Notes under the pieces: model-generated | Told to the model about the DNA's origin: nothing | Seen by the model: only the letters and a program-made list of their open reading frames with translations | The model's database searches: none | Part shown: positions 1 through 12,212 of the stretch, one piece after another | How the letters are laid out: each line of letters begins with the position of its first letter | Position numbering within the stretch: position 1 is the first letter of the stretch | Program-made: the position numbers and the translations under genes | Source of the DNA: Sesamum alatum | Lineage: Eukaryota; Streptophyta; Magnoliopsida; Lamiales; Pedaliaceae | Assembly (NCBI GenBank): GCA_034509735.1 | Contig: JACGWO010000006.1 | Coordinates: 34,651,141 to 34,715,140 of the forward strand | Length of the DNA: 64,000 nt | Direction: 5' to 3'

Positions 1-786
1 TTAGTGTCCTTGTCGACTGATGAATCTTGATCCTTGATTCCATCTCATTTTGATCATTGTTGGCATATAGATGGAGTAAGTGTACGTACCATATCAGTGG
101 CTCGAGACTTCTTGCTTCTTGGACTTTGAATGATGTTGCAAATAATAGAAAGTAAATGTTATATCAGGAAGCGGAATAGTGTCATCTTCTCCGATAAAAC
201 CTTGAGAACGATGAAGATGATGGTTGACAGTTGTTATCTAATGAAAAATTGATCACCAGATAATTTCCTGATATGAATAAGTCCGACAGAAATTGTGTAC
301 TTGAATGATTCCCGATGAGGGCATTGCATGTATATGCTAGTTTTGCTTTATTGTTTACTTTATGGTCTAAGAAATGACGTTCCTCAATTTATATCCTGTC
401 TCAGTTATTTGAGAATCGCCTGATGGGCACCAACTGAATCTCTAGAAGTAATGAACGCGCCCCATCAATCCCATTGTGTTTGCTTCATTCTTTTCTTGCC
501 AAAATTCAGCTGGTAAAATAATTGGTGGTTGCTCAAGTAGGCGGATTTTTTGCATTGGCTTAACTTGATGTTCTGTTTTATGATCAATCTTCATGCATAG
601 TTGCCTGCCATGGAAAGAGGGAAGGAGACGATTTTGTCTAGTCCTAAATATATTTTCCTTCTAATACTTGTATCACTCGCTGATTCTTTGCCTCTGCACT
701 TTTGTAAACGTATGATTTTGTGGAGAGTAATTAATTCTAACAAACATCTGCAATTGTATCTGCTATGTGACAGCTAGTAGCTAGAA
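1..786. other. Upstream region of first subunit-7-like gene
   Basis: No coding region is seen. A pyrimidine-poor but plausible splice acceptor (GTGACAG) ends at about 773, thirteen bases before the ATG of the next gene. The two paralogues downstream also have an acceptor just before their start codon, so this stretch is probably mostly a 5'-UTR intron whose leader exon lies here or left of the window. Confidence 0.4.
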
Positions 787-1317
787 ATGTATATTAAATC
801 AAAGTTGTCATGGAATGTGGTGCTTCCTGCCGAGAACCTGGACGCGAAGGGTCTGATGCTTCAGAAAGCTATCATCACTCGTCTCATGGCTGACTTTGCT
901 GCCAAGAAGGCCTCCAAGGATCTTGGTTATTACCTGGCCGTGACTACAGTTGCAAGCATTGGGGAGGGAAAAGTCCGGCAGCAGTCTGGTGATGTCCTCT
1001 TTCCTGTGGATTTTAGCTGCATCACCTTCAAGATGCTCACTGGAGAAGTCTTGGAAGGCATCGTCCACAAAATTCTGAAACACGGCATCTTCTTGCGATG
1101 TGGGCCGGCAGAGAACGTCTATCTCTCCCATCAGAAAATGGATGATTACCAGTATGTGCCCGGCGAAAACCCCTACTTCCTGAACGGCAAGTCATCAAAA
1201 ATCGAAAAAGGCGTGGTGGTCCGGTTCTCGGTGATTGGGGAGAAGTTTATAGAAGCCGAGAAAGATTTCCGAGCCGTTGTCAGCCTGGAGGGCGATTACC
1301 TCGGGCCCATTTCTTAG
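787..1317 (+). CDS. RNA polymerase IV/V subunit 7-like protein (NRPD7/NRPE7 family), copy 1
   Basis: A 176-residue protein in one exon. It belongs to the plant-specific Rpb7 relatives that serve as the seventh subunit of nuclear RNA polymerases IV and V, which drive siRNA production and RNA-directed DNA methylation; subunit 7 pairs with subunit 4 to form the stalk. Visible hallmarks are the N-terminal tip domain (WNVVLPAENLDAKGL, LGYYLAVTT), then LFPVDFSCITFK, the OB-fold segment (VLEGIVHKILKHGIFLRCGP, YVPGENP) and the C-terminal SLEGDYLGPIS ending. Length equals the family norm of about 176-178. The ATG is the first in frame after a likely acceptor. Copy 3 at 19208 is its close paralogue. 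Canonical Pol II Rpb7 differs clearly in these motifs. Pol IV versus Pol V assignment is not possible here. Confidence 0.9.
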   Translation: MYIKSKLSWNVVLPAENLDAKGLMLQKAIITRLMADFAAKKASKDLGYYLAVTTVASIGEGKVRQQSGDVLFPVDFSCITFKMLTGEVLEGIVHKILKHGIFLRCGPAENVYLSHQKMDDYQYVPGENPYFLNGKSSKIEKGVVVRFSVIGEKFIEAEKDFRAVVSLEGDYLGPIS

Positions 1318-1803
1318 CAAGTTAACCAGAAACAACCCGCGACTATCTTTTTGAGTTCTAAACATCGTATAAGCCAATCAAGAACAGGTAACCTAGTATT
1401 GGTTCCACAGTCACTCTTAAGGTTTCGCACTTTTGAAGTTAGAATATGCTTCAAGGGGAGTGCTGTGTTTCTGAAGCTTTGTTCTACCATGTTGTCTTAG
1501 TTTCTTTCTCTGAGCTGTGTAAAAAAGATAACAGCACTTTGTAACTTCTGCTAATTAGTGATTACTGTTTTTAGTTGGCATTCTTGTTGATTTTAGCAGT
1601 GTCTGAATTTCTGAGAATCTGATTTTGCACTGCTTCTACTTTCCAAGATACTTCTTTTGGTGAAGAAAGACTACATATTTTTGCACAGAAACTATGTAAT
1701 AATATAATATTAGTGGTCAATATTTGGCAACAACGTTGTCTTTGAGCATAGCCACAATCACTTAGTCCAACACTGTCAAGCAGCTTCCACTGCCCTTCTT
1801 TAC
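1318..1803. other. Convergent intergenic interval
   Basis: 3' flank shared by the subunit-7-like gene (plus) and the bHLH gene (minus). It is AT-rich and presumably carries both 3' UTRs. No other gene or repeat is seen. Confidence 0.4.
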
Positions 1804-3018
1804 TTAGAGTTGGTACCGAAATTTCCTCTCAGCTTCAAATAAAGTCCTCTGCACTGCCTTTTCAACATCTTGTGCTCTTATCTGCCCACAAAGAGAAAAA
1901 CAAATAAAGATTGAAAAAATGAAAATCTGAAACACAAAGATTAACCTCAATTCAAGACCACATTATATGTGTAATAACATGTTTGTGAACTTGATATCAT
2001 GAGATGGGCTAGCAAGAATGAAAGAATATGATGGCAACTTCTGTTATCCTGTTTTATGTTACAGATTTTCTCTTAAAACGGATGACCATTGTCCCGTTGC
2101 ATGTTTGTGTCGTGTCCGTGTTGTTTTGTGTTCAAGAACGAGAGACAAACGGACAGACACCTTGGTCTCGATCTCTAGTACTGCATCAAATTCATGCTCC
2201 GAAAAACTTGATTGTATGGCTGTTGCTGTTGAACCGGTGTGTTTCAAACATCGAAGAACCTCCAACATAGAATCAACCCCGGAAGCAGGATAAGCTACTT
2301 TCAGCTTAATTTCAGCTTTTTCGACTGCTGTCTCATTTTTTCTTGCACCCAAGACCATCTCCATCCTCCTATTCTGCCTCTTCAACTCTTTCTCGTACTT
2401 CTGCAGCACTTCCATCTCCTTGGCTGCCATTTCAAGTATCGACTTCTTATCACTCTGTCCACACAAACGTTGCAAATTCAGTACTTGTATACAAATCTGT
2501 GTCTGAAAGTATTGTGTTTATGTCCGAATATCAGTGTGTGCATAAAATACGTGTACAACCATGGATGATTGAAGCTAGCAGAAACCTACATGCATCATGT
2601 CACAAAGTGTAAATACGATCATGTCGTAAAGTGAAATGCTGACATTATTATGTAATAATTGTTAACAACATCTTATTACTTCCATGCAATGTAACTAACC
2701 AACCTTTGTTCCAAGTGGTAATAACTTATGCAAGGCAAGATAACCTTGCTTGTGCTTCTCTCTTCTCATCCTCTCCTCCATCCTATGCTTGTGGATTCTA
2801 TCTTCCTCGGGTTCTATGATCTCGATTAGGACAGGCGCCACCCGACTCCTCTTCAAGAACTCTATCATCCTCTTGTTTACGTTGATCCGATGATTCGATC
2901 CATTCCCTTCAAAGGGTTGGTCTGTGTATCTCACAAAAGCACTTTGATCCACCAAAAGGGCTGTTTCAAACCATGAAATGCTCCCCGGAGAGTTGTATAG
3001 TTGGAAGAATTCATCCAT
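1804..3018 (-). CDS. bHLH transcription factor, bHLH92-like
   Basis: Three exons: 3018-2704, 2454-2161 and 1881-1804, all phase 0 with GT-AG borders, giving 228 residues. The N-terminus (SWFETALLVDQSAFVRYTD) and the C-terminal ACT-like part (SGVDSMLEVLRCLK, FDAVLEIETK) match the Arabidopsis bHLH92 group as I know it. The basic region reads HRMEERMRR at residues 78-86, with the canonical H78, E82, R83, R85 and R86 needed for E-box binding. The helix-loop-helix spans the exon 1/2 junction. An in-frame ATG at 3060 would add 14 residues; 3018 (MDEFF) is preferred because the family starts there. The last short exon (25 residues) is supported by frame and by resemblance to the family tail. Expected to be nuclear; the family has been linked to stress responses. 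Confidence 0.85.
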
Positions 3019-3060
3019 GGCTTCTCCTTTTCCTAGGAATTTCAAAATCTTGGTCTTCAA

Positions 3061-3336
3061 CGGTTACTACAACTGGTTTATATATGCAGAAAACAACATA
3101 GTTGTCATATGAATCACATTAAACATGTGATCAATTGAGGTTTCTTGGTCAAATCAGTGTCAGTGTGGACCTCAGCATAAGTATAATTTATTTTAGTACT
3201 AGTGTTGGTTGATGGAATTGTCTTCCTAGTGAGTGAACGTGTTAGAATATTTTGTTATATATATGTCCAAGAAGATGTTACCTAGTAAGAGCTATAATTC
3301 AATTTTATAGACCGCGTCTTCTTAATTTAATTTTAT
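3061..3336. other. Upstream flank of bHLH gene
   Basis: Promoter side of the minus-strand bHLH gene. AT-rich, with no coding potential and no clear core promoter that I could assign. Confidence 0.3.
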
Positions 3337-3718
3337 GGTAAATTACATCTACCTTCCTAAGGTTTGACATAATTACAAATACATCTTGTTGTTTAAAAAA
3401 TTATAAATACCCCCTGAAGTTTGTAACCGTCTAACAAATAACTCATTTTCATCCATTTTTATGGATGAACTGGCGAAATGCCCTTATACATTAAATTATT
3501 TTTTATTTAATTCTTAAAAAAAATTGAATTACAATGCGCAGGAGATGTTTCTTAAGTTTTTTACACATAGGAGCAATAATGTAATTTGCTTCGGCTAATT
3601 TTTCTACAATTAATTCAAGGGCAAAATGATCAATTTCAGGCATTTAGTTAAAAATTGCAATCCTTAGGGGGCATTTATAATTATATCAAACCTCAAGAGA
3701 GGCCACTATAATTTACCC
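3337..3718. repeat. Family I foldback MITE, copy A
   Basis: A roughly 380-bp element that starts GGTAAATTACATCTACC and ends with the inverted complement (ATAATTTACCC). It has long inverted arms carrying the phrase AATTACAAATACC...CCTGAGGTTTGTAA. The inner part is in the opposite orientation to the copies at 51-53 kb. No intact target duplication is visible here. Confidence 0.7.
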
Positions 3719-3784
3719 TTATATTTATAATGTGGCGTGTATTTATAACATAAAATATAACAATTAATTTGCATAAAAAAAATT

Positions 3785-4625
3785 GAGTAAATTATAATTA
3801 CTTTTCCTAATATTTAGCATGATTATAAATACCTTCTTGTTTTTTGAAAGTTTTCAAATACTCCCTGATTTTAATGTTCGTTCAACAACAAGCTCATTTC
3901 GTTAGTCACTGTTAGGTTTTCATCCAATTTTTGTTATGAATCAAACAAAATGCTCATTTAAATTATGAATTATGCTAAAATAAGGAGCCAATGCAGCAGC
4001 AAAAAACATGCCAGCCTGAAACACGCCTAATGAGAGGCGTTCCTTTGCTGCAAAAAGTCTGTAGTCGCGTTTGTACTTGTGTAATCGCCTTTGTACTTTA
4101 AGCGCTTTTGCTTAATGTTTTTAACGCCTTTTGTAGTCAGTTGGTTAGGTTAGGGTTCTGTTATTGTTAAATTAGTTTGTTATTAGTTAAATAACTGCTT
4201 AGCAGTTGATGAGGAGAGAGGTAGAGTCCAGGCGAAATTAAGCTTCTTTCCCTTCTATTTAAAAAAGCTGAAGTGTATGTCTAAACACACAATTATCCGA
4301 ATTGCTTCTTCCAGAATTTCATACACACAAACTGCTTCTACACTTAGATGGGTTTTGTCATTCGATTTCAGCAAATTATAACTTTATATATATATTAGAA
4401 TTTTTTAAAATATATATGAACTAATACATATAGAGGTAAATGTGATTTTACCCACCTTCAAATTCTTTTACACTATTTTTAAAAAGAAAAAATGAATGAG
4501 GGTAAAATAGAAATTCCCTCATCACCTTTTGCAACTACATGATTATTTTTTATTTAAGGAATTATTTATAATTTTTCAAATAATAAAAAAATACATATAA
4601 TTATGTCAAATCTTGGGAGAGTTCG
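3785..4625. repeat. Diverged family I MITE interrupted by a solo LTR
   Basis: The left part (3785-3967) and right part (4430-4625) carry degraded versions of the family I arms (GAGTAAATTATAATTAC at left; TAATTATGTCAAATC at right). They are separated by the 401-bp solo LTR and AT-rich filler. This copy is older and more diverged than the others. Confidence 0.45.
3973..4373. mobile_element. Solo LTR (401 bp) with 5-bp target duplication
   Basis: The unit begins TGCTAAAATA and ends TTTCAGCA, so it has TG...CA ends with imperfect inverted termini (TGCTAAAAT against TGCTGAAAT). It is flanked on both sides by AATTA (3968-3972 and 4374-4378). No internal region or second LTR is present, which fits a solo LTR left by recombination between two LTRs. 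A TATA-like TTCTATTTAAAAAA lies near 4253-4266. It is unrelated by eye to the LTRs of the copia element at 27.6-32.5 kb. Confidence 0.7.
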
Positions 4626-5023
4626 TCTGCATATAACAAAAAGTTACTTCAGGCAGAGCTGACATTCCCCTTGTTGGCTTGTCCAACATGCTTAATACTC
4701 AGCAAACTGATCATCCATGCCCAGAAATCACAAAAGCTGTAAAATCTCAAGCAGAAACTAAGCTAATTTTGCATTCTTCAACATCGTTGAGGCACTTAAA
4801 AAGCACTGCTATTTCATCCATCAACAATTCTTATACACTGCACAGCTCTACATATTTCACCTTCTACGAGGCTAACGGCACGCTGTATTCGATCCAAACA
4901 CGGCTGGAGGAACGATAAGAATCAAACGTTTCTTGCATCAAAGCTGCCACGAAAGGATAAAAGTATAGTTGCAACATCTTCTGCTTCCTTTTCTTACCGG
5001 CCTCACTGATCTTTTGCTGCCAT

Positions 5024-8000
5024 TTATGGCTCGGCAAATTCTGATTCTGTTTCCTCTTGGAAATTGTAAGGAAAATTTGTTTCAGAATAGGTATTATGAA
5101 CTGAGTCGTTGTTTTCATCAACCATGTCGTTCTCGCTATCATAGGTGCCGAGGTAAGTTTCGTCTCCTTCCTCCTGTAAAAGGTCGGAGGCGATGGTGAG
5201 GAGTGAAGGCATTTGATGCAGTTCTTGAGAAGCAGAAAAATCAAATTCTACAGCACGTTCTTACTCGAAGGAAAGGATATAGACTTGGTAATGAGTATCT
5301 AAACATACTATCGAGCCATTTGAAATTTGGAAACAAAATCAAGTACGAACCTCACTGTCCTCGTCTTCAGTGAGGTAAGCTGAATCCAGTTTATTGTACA
5401 GTTCTTCGTCGCCTTGTTCTTTAACAGCAGCCATTTGTTCCTACAGTTGTCGAAAATAATGATTTCACTAACATTTGACGAGGGGGGGAAAAATGTAAAT
5501 AGTTCTTGAGCAAACATAGATAACGAGCACAATAGAAGCCATACAATTTCGCTTCTAAGCTGGTTAACTCTTGTTTGCACGGTCGAAATATGATTCAAGA
5601 GGGCCTGTGAAACAACGAAAGATAAGTCAGAAACAGAAAGGTATGAATGATTTCAACATGGGCAGTTTCTGAATTTTACACATGAAAATTGTCGAAACAA
5701 CAGTAACAAAATCAATAACGAGGCAGAAGACTTGACATCTAGTTATATTATTTTAGATAGTTGGCATAAGCTACTAATTTATCATCAAACGGGATGCACA
5801 TGGCAGAAGTGATTTGAAATGCTAAAAGGTTAGACAACCACGCTCAGGCACCTCGCGTCTTTGAAGTTCAATTGAACGTGCCAACGCTTTCCTCTTCGTC
5901 AGAAGGTTCTTAGGCCTCAGCAGTGGAGGCCTTTTATAATCCCTGCCTCGGAAAACAATAATTGCATATCCTTTGGATACTTTGTCTACGGAAACCAATA
6001 CGCCACCGCTCTCAGCTTCAAGAGCTAGTGCGATATTCTTGACCTCTTCAATGTTTTGAGCCTTAACAATGATCTTCACTAGTTCCCGGTATTTCCAGTG
6101 TAAGTGCATGTTCTCAACTGTTCCACCAAAAACTCCACGCCTACCTGAAAAGGGGATGTGTGACAACGGATTTATGTAGATAGAACCAAAAATTTTAGGG
6201 GAGTGGATATTTGTTTTTACCAAGAAGTAAAAACGCCTTCATCCTTAAACCAAGCTTCCGGAACATAAACCTTTCCTCATCAGTAAGGCTTTCTGGATCC
6301 TGTGCACGATCTGCTGGATATAAAGACTCCTCTACTTTTGACAAGGCTCGCTCCGCTTTCGTTAGTTTTCTTTCAGCCTGTTTAGATAAATTTCCAGTTA
6401 TTTAAGATGGTAGGGAAGGAAAAATACACGTTATGAATATTTAAAAATAAGGGCACTAAAAGATGATCAACGACGTTAGCTTAAGTTCTTCAGATCAAAT
6501 GCTATTTTTGGTGAATAACATCACAGAGAGATTACTCTGACAGCAAATCTATGAAACTTACAAAAGCAAGCTTATTCTCAAGCTTCCTGACAAGGTTGGC
6601 ATGCCTCAACACTTCTGCTTCCCTCATCACCTTTTCCTTGTGGTCATCATCCAGTCGTTTGCCCCATTTAGTGTCGGCGTCTAAAGTTTCTTTAAGTGTA
6701 CCAGCAGTCCCAGATTCATCAGTCTCTTCCACAGTCGGTGCAACCAAGGCTAAAGCTCTCAGTCGTGCTCGTTCTTCTTCATCTTGTAAGGCCTTTGCCA
6801 ATCTCTCCTTTTCTAGTAATGCTTCGGCAACATCAGGTGACAAAAAATCCTTCCCTCTGTAATAGACCAAGAAATCCTTGTTTCTCGAGAGCAGCACGCC
6901 CCCAGTTAATCTCTGCATCGATTGCACGTTAACCCCTTATGTCAATTCAATTCTCAAGATAATGATTAGCTTTGACCATCAGTTAAGTCTTCTTTGCACT
7001 ATTGCACATTTTTTTACAAGACGAGACGAGGAGCTCACCGGACAATGAAACGCATAAGATATAAGACCTTTAACTAAAGGACTTAGCTAGGAATTGATTG
7101 AGGTAGTTAGTCATTCCCCTAGGATTCAAAACCTTTCTAAAATTTTCATTGCTTGTTACCTTATTACTTTCTTCTTCAAGTCTAAGGAAGCTAAACAAAC
7201 TTGAGATATGGAGCATATTATGTTACCTTGAGATCTTCTGCCATTCTCTCACTCGTTGTTAGCTGAACCCCTCGTTTAAGTGCAATTTTAGCAATTGAAC
7301 TTCTTTCCCATAACTTTATCATGGCTGCAGCTAATCCTTGGTGCTGCCTGCTTCTTCCTGAAGGTCGCCAATCATCAATGTCATAGTATTAGGCTTGATT
7401 ATGGAATCTCTTCTTTATGTAAAAGTTTCATACCTAGAGCAAAATGTGGTGGCAGAACCCTGGCAAGCCTTCGTAAAGCAGTTGCCTCCTTCATCCCAAG
7501 TGTTGATCTCACACCATAAGGAAGCAATCTAAACGGAGGTTGATAACCAGGGACGACTCCTGGGAGCAAATCCGCATCTACGGGAAGCGGGTCATCTCCT
7601 GGCCAATCTGTATAACGTGGGCCTAGGCTATCTAATAGCTTGTCAACTTCATCTTCATATCTCACTTCAGATGATGTTTCGGGATTTCTACTATCTGGGT
7701 TGAGGCTAACTGATTCAGGTGAAGGTACTTCTTTGTCAGGTAAGGCACCAGATTCGGAAGAATCCTGACCAGTCTTGTCAGTGGCAGGACGGGACTTATG
7801 AGGTTGTTCATTTCTTCTGAATATTCTTTTCTTTAATTTTGTTGCAGAGTCCTCATAGGTCACACCTCTATAAAGCGAAAGAGAAGTGCCAGATCTCCAG
7901 ATAACCAATCCACCAGTTTTTCTCTATGCAACAGAAATACAGTGTCGACAGTACAGTTAAGAACAATGATATTTCATATAGTATAATCAATTCAGAACGG

Positions 8001-9543
8001 AAACCTTCAATACTCTGCAAGGAAAGTAGAAGTATACTGCTTTTCATGTCCAGGTATCATAGATTAATTAAGATCTCAGCAAAGTTCGACTCTTAGTAAA
8101 TACAAGATAATGACAGGACTCGGGGATGCTTGAACCTGGGACACTTAGCTAATACGAATCATGGTCGGACCCATGTGGCAAAGGAAAGTTAGCGATGAAA
8201 GAAATCGGCAGCTCTTTCCCCTTAAAAGCTTTACAAAGATTTATAACAGAAATGCAGCACAACATGGCACCATGTATTGTGGTCATACAGATGATTTACC
8301 ATTTTTTGCTGCCCAAAGAGGAAAACAGTTTCAAAATCTGATTGCTATAAGATTTATCACAAGTTCTTTACTATGGTGAGCACATTTATTTTGGAAGTTT
8401 GTACATATTCTAACTACAGGCAAAATTCTGAAATCTGAGGTATAAAATGCTAAGGATCTATGGTCATCAATCCAATTACAACCCTTACTACAACGTCTTC
8501 ACTTGATCATGAAACAACATAGTGTGATTACAGATTACACTAAAACTTTTTAGTAGCATCAACACTAAAATACACTAAACTTTACCAAACTTTAGAAAGA
8601 AGCTAACCTCCAAGATTTCATGCATTCGTCTCATGTTAAGGGCAGGAGGCCCCTCGATCTTCAACCTGACAACCTCAGATGATTTCCACTTCTCACGAAT
8701 GGTCTCGACAACTTGTTGCGTGACCCCTGCTCCACCAATCCTTGTTTTGTTCTTTATTCTAAGAGCCAAATTCGTCAACCTCCTCAGCTCCGGTTCAGGA
8801 AGAGTCAATTCTGCCAAACTACGGCTCTGTCGACTATCCAAACTCCTTTTCTGTTCACCCAATGCATCTTTCTCCCAGGGGAATCTCACCTCCCCGTTAC
8901 CTCTCGCAACCGCATTCTCATCTCCAAAAGGGAATTCTTCCGAAAACCCACCCCTTGTATTAGGCAACAACCCTTCCTCAACATAGAATATGTCCTCTAT
9001 CGACCCTTTCTCAATACCTCCCCCCATATTCTCATTCCTATCACTATCATCATCAATGTAACCAAACTTCTTCAACTTCTCAACAATCCTCTGCATTGTA
9101 CTACCACCACTACTAGTACTAGTACCCTCTTCGGAATCCGAACTCGAAACATCCCCTCTATTCCTATAGTTCACCACAGCCTGAGGCCTTCTCCCACCAT
9201 TGGGCTTGGAATTCACATCCCAATTTTCCAACCAAGAACTACGAGATGAGATAACTCTACTACTGCTTGACTGTGAAATAGGTGCTTCACCAGCAAAATT
9301 CAACCCACCCTTCTTGTTTCTGGGCAAAAGATTGAATCTTTTATGTGGGTTTTTCTGTGGGACGGAATTTGCACTGCTGGCCTCATCGATTGCACAAAAA
9401 AATCGTTTCTTTATAGGAAAAGAAGAAGTGTACCTGAAGAACTGAAGGGTAGTCCTCACATGGAATCTGGAGACTGAGCTCTGGAATGAATCCATCAAGA
9501 AAGTGTTCTTGGGATGGAATTGATAGCTGGGCATGACAGCCAT
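5024..9543 (-). CDS. CRM-domain group II intron splicing factor, CFM3-like, organelle-targeted
   Basis: Nine exons: 9543-8608, 7923-7434, 7357-7227, 6912-6562, 6377-6221, 6144-5852, 5604-5545, 5440-5351 and 5173-5024. All borders are GT-AG and frame is kept throughout, giving 885 residues. It has three CRM RNA-binding domains. CRM1 (about residues 255-350) holds KTRIGGAG and [23 protein letters not shown]2 (about 455-550) holds [18 protein letters not shown] and [14 protein letters not shown]3 (about 665-770) holds the LGRRGVFGG turn, [10 protein letters not shown] and [12 protein letters not shown]. The Ser/Arg-rich N-terminus suits a plastid or mitochondrial transit peptide. Relatives act in organelle group II intron splicing. 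A charged linker (about 550-660) and an acidic tail (837-885) complete it. The triple-CRM order and the [16 protein letters not shown] motif point to CFM3 rather than CRS1. Confidence 0.9.
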
Positions 9544-9860
9544 TTCTCAGATTCTATGCACATTTAACAGCACACATGAAAATTGCAATTTTGCATTAAA
9601 AAGAAATGGTGAAAAATCGAATTTGCACAGGGAGGGAGAAATTGATGAAGATACAGAAATTGAAGTTTGATTTGATAGAGTAAGGATGTGAAGGTTTTGG
9701 AGCGGTTTACTGGTGAGCTTTGTCATTCAACAGATTATATCCTGGCCGCTTGCTTGTGTTTGATATTCGAGGAGCGCATGTTAGCTTCTTGTTTCCAAGC
9801 ACTCTAACTTGTACACGTTGTTTAGCCAATATTTGCTTTTTTAAGTTTAAGTTATAACTA
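9544..9860. other. Upstream flank of CFM3-like gene
   Basis: 5' flank of the minus-strand gene, presumably 5' UTR and promoter. No other feature is recognised. Confidence 0.35.
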
Positions 9861-10753
9861 GGCACTGTTTGCGATAATTTTTGCTTTTAAAGAATTGATT
9901 TTCGTATAAAAAGTTGAAAATTGTAACAAAATCAAAAGTGAGTAGTGTTTGTAAAAAAAGTTGAACAACAGATAAAAACTAAATTGGTAGTTTTTGAAAA
10001 AAAAGCACTTTTAAAACACGTATAATTGATTAAAGACCATTTTATCCCCATGTATTAAACATATGCTATTTTACTTTAATATTTGCACTTATCTCTTGAT
10101 TATAATAATTATTTTTTCTCAAAAATAATAATTTTTATTTTAATTAGTATATCTCATATTTAAATTTTACAAAATGATTATAATTTATATGATTAAAATA
10201 TTCAATATTAATAGAAAAATTGGATGTTTAGTTCAATAATGTTCCTATTATGTAATACAATTGTTCATTCATGCACAATAAATAAACTTACAATATTGAC
10301 AAAATAACTATTATTGTTTAATTAATCCTAACAATTTAATTTATTTTTTTCTATAATTTAGGAATAATATCATATAATATAGAAAATAAAATAGTAAAAT
10401 TTTAAAATATTAAACATGTGAAATTATAAATTTTGTTAGTGATAAATTATTCAAATTATTTAAAATTTATAACATCAACTTTAGATGAGCAATTTTGAAA
10501 ATACACTAAAAAGGATAAAATCGAATTGAAATTATTATAATGAGGGTAAAGTAGTCTAAAAAGAAGTTAAATTTATTTACAAAAAAAAGCCAAAGCAGCT
10601 AGAAGCACCCCCAAGGTGCTTCTAGCTTTTGGCTTAAAAGTGCTTCTTGTAGCAGTTTGAGGAGTAGAAGTTGGTATCCCAAATACCTAAAAAATACTTT
10701 TCAGCGTCCATAAGCTGAAAAAGCGTTTTTTCGAAACACGCGCAAACACTCCC
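9861..10753. mobile_element. hAT-like non-autonomous TIR element with internal hairpin
   Basis: The left end GGCACTGTTTGCG and the complement of the right end GGGAGTGTTTGCG agree at 11 of 13 positions, a terminus style typical of plant hAT MITEs. The interior is AT-rich with no ORF. A strong hairpin sits at 10587-10635. An 8-bp target duplication is not visible, so the exact ends are uncertain by a few bases. Confidence 0.5.
10587..10635. repeat. 21-bp stem hairpin inside the hAT-like element
   Basis: AGCTAGAAGCACC (10597-10609) pairs perfectly with GGTGCTTCTAGCT (10615-10627) across a 5-base loop. The stem is extended by AAGCCAAA / TTTGGCTT after a 2-base bulge. It is best read as part of a foldback transposon core, not an RNA gene. 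Confidence 0.75.
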
Positions 10754-11058
10754 TTAAATGATGATTATATTAATCTACACCTTATTATAATTGAAGAGCA
10801 TCTATTTGGTATCTCAATTTTTTTGATCTGCTATTTTTTTTATTTTTTAAATTATTTCAACAAATTTTTTTCTTTTTCTCAACCTCCAATTCTCTCTCTC
10901 TTTCCCCACTCTTCTATCAAAAACTTCCCACAACTTCTATTATTTTTACTATTTTTTTATTTATTTAACTAAGATGTATATTTTAAAAAAGTAATAATTA
11001 TATTATTTAAGTTCTTAATTGATTGCACACCCATTTGGGTGTGCCACACACACTAGTT

Positions 11059-11570
11059 AGGGATAATTAGACAACGGCATAATTACACAACCCTTTCCGA
11101 AACTTTTGTGAAATTACATATAAACCCCTTATAATTTGAAAATTATACGTAATATGTACAATATTTGTCATCATTCAATAAATAAATCTATTTCGTAGTA
11201 AATTTTACGAAATTGTTGATATCACAAAAAAATTAAATGAGAATTTATATTTATCCATCAATTATTTTGTACAAACCTATTGCATGTATATGGTTCAAAA
11301 TGTGCCTTCTCATATTTATTAGCGTGTAAAAACGTATATGAATAGTTTGGTAAAAAAAAAATTATTTTGACCTACAATAAACATATAATAAGTCAATTGT
11401 TTTTATTTAAATTTTTTTGCTAATTAGTAACTTTTGTGAATTTTAATAACGAGTGGATTTATTTGTTAGATGAAAATAAATATTAAGAGTACTATAGGTA
11501 ATTTCCCAAAGAATAGGGAGTCTACGTGTGATTGTGTCAAATCTCGTAGAAGAACGGTATTATTATCTCT
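11059..11570. repeat. Family II foldback MITE, diverged copy
   Basis: Starts AGGGATAATTAGACAACGG and ends ...GAACGGTATTATTATCTCT. It shares internal phrases with the copy at 55368-55914 (AATAAATCTATTT, AGTCAATTG, GGTAATTTCCCAAA). Ends are approximate. Confidence 0.5.
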
Positions 11571-12167
11571 ATTAATTAATTTTACATAATATTCAATCAA
11601 TTCATGAACATGACTAATAATAAAAAAAAAACATAGACAATATTATATAATAAATTTAGGGAAATTTCATGAAGGGATTCTCAATTTATTCTCGTTTTTC
11701 CTTACTTTATAATAATTTAATTTTTATTCTTATGATTTAAAAAAATAGAAATCTTTCTTTCTCTAATAAAGAATTAATTAACATAGATGCATATAATTTA
11801 AATTTTTATTCTCTATTTTTTCACAAAAGTAAAATATTTACAGAGACATTCAAATGGCAACTTTAATTCTTAAATAAAATTAATGTGTGCGGTGTATAAA
11901 ATATTTTCAAGAAACATAATCATTCTAATTAAATTTAAGAGATTTAGAATATAAGATGCTCAAATTTAATTTAATCAAAATCAATTATTTGGACAAAAAG
12001 TGTAAATCACATTTATCTTGCTTTAGTGATTGGGAAATATTTATGTATATTTATACTTTAGGATTTCCCAAAGATATTAAAATTAAAATTATTAAATTCC
12101 TTTTTATAGGAATTAATAACATCAATTATTATTTATTTGTCATATAATGTCTCTTAAGCCAATTGAA

Positions 12168-12171
<4 letters not shown>
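11571..12171. other. AT-rich promoter-side interval
   Basis: Very AT-rich and without coding content. It precedes the CT-repeat leader of the second subunit-7-like gene and probably includes its promoter. Confidence 0.3.

Positions 12172-12210
<39 letters not shown>
12172..12210 (+). repeat. (CT)n microsatellite in probable 5' leader
   Basis: About 19 uninterrupted CT units lie directly upstream of the candidate leader exon of the second subunit-7-like gene. CT tracts are common in plant core promoters and 5' UTRs. Confidence 0.85.

Positions 12211-12212
<2 letters not shown>

Noticed and set aside
8161..8379. 72-codon plus-strand ORF
   Set aside because: Lies wholly in intron 1 of the minus-strand CFM3-like gene, has no family resemblance and no codon bias.
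10587..10635. microRNA precursor
   Set aside because: The hairpin is short and perfect, and sits in the middle of a TIR element, as expected of a foldback transposon; there is no expression evidence.
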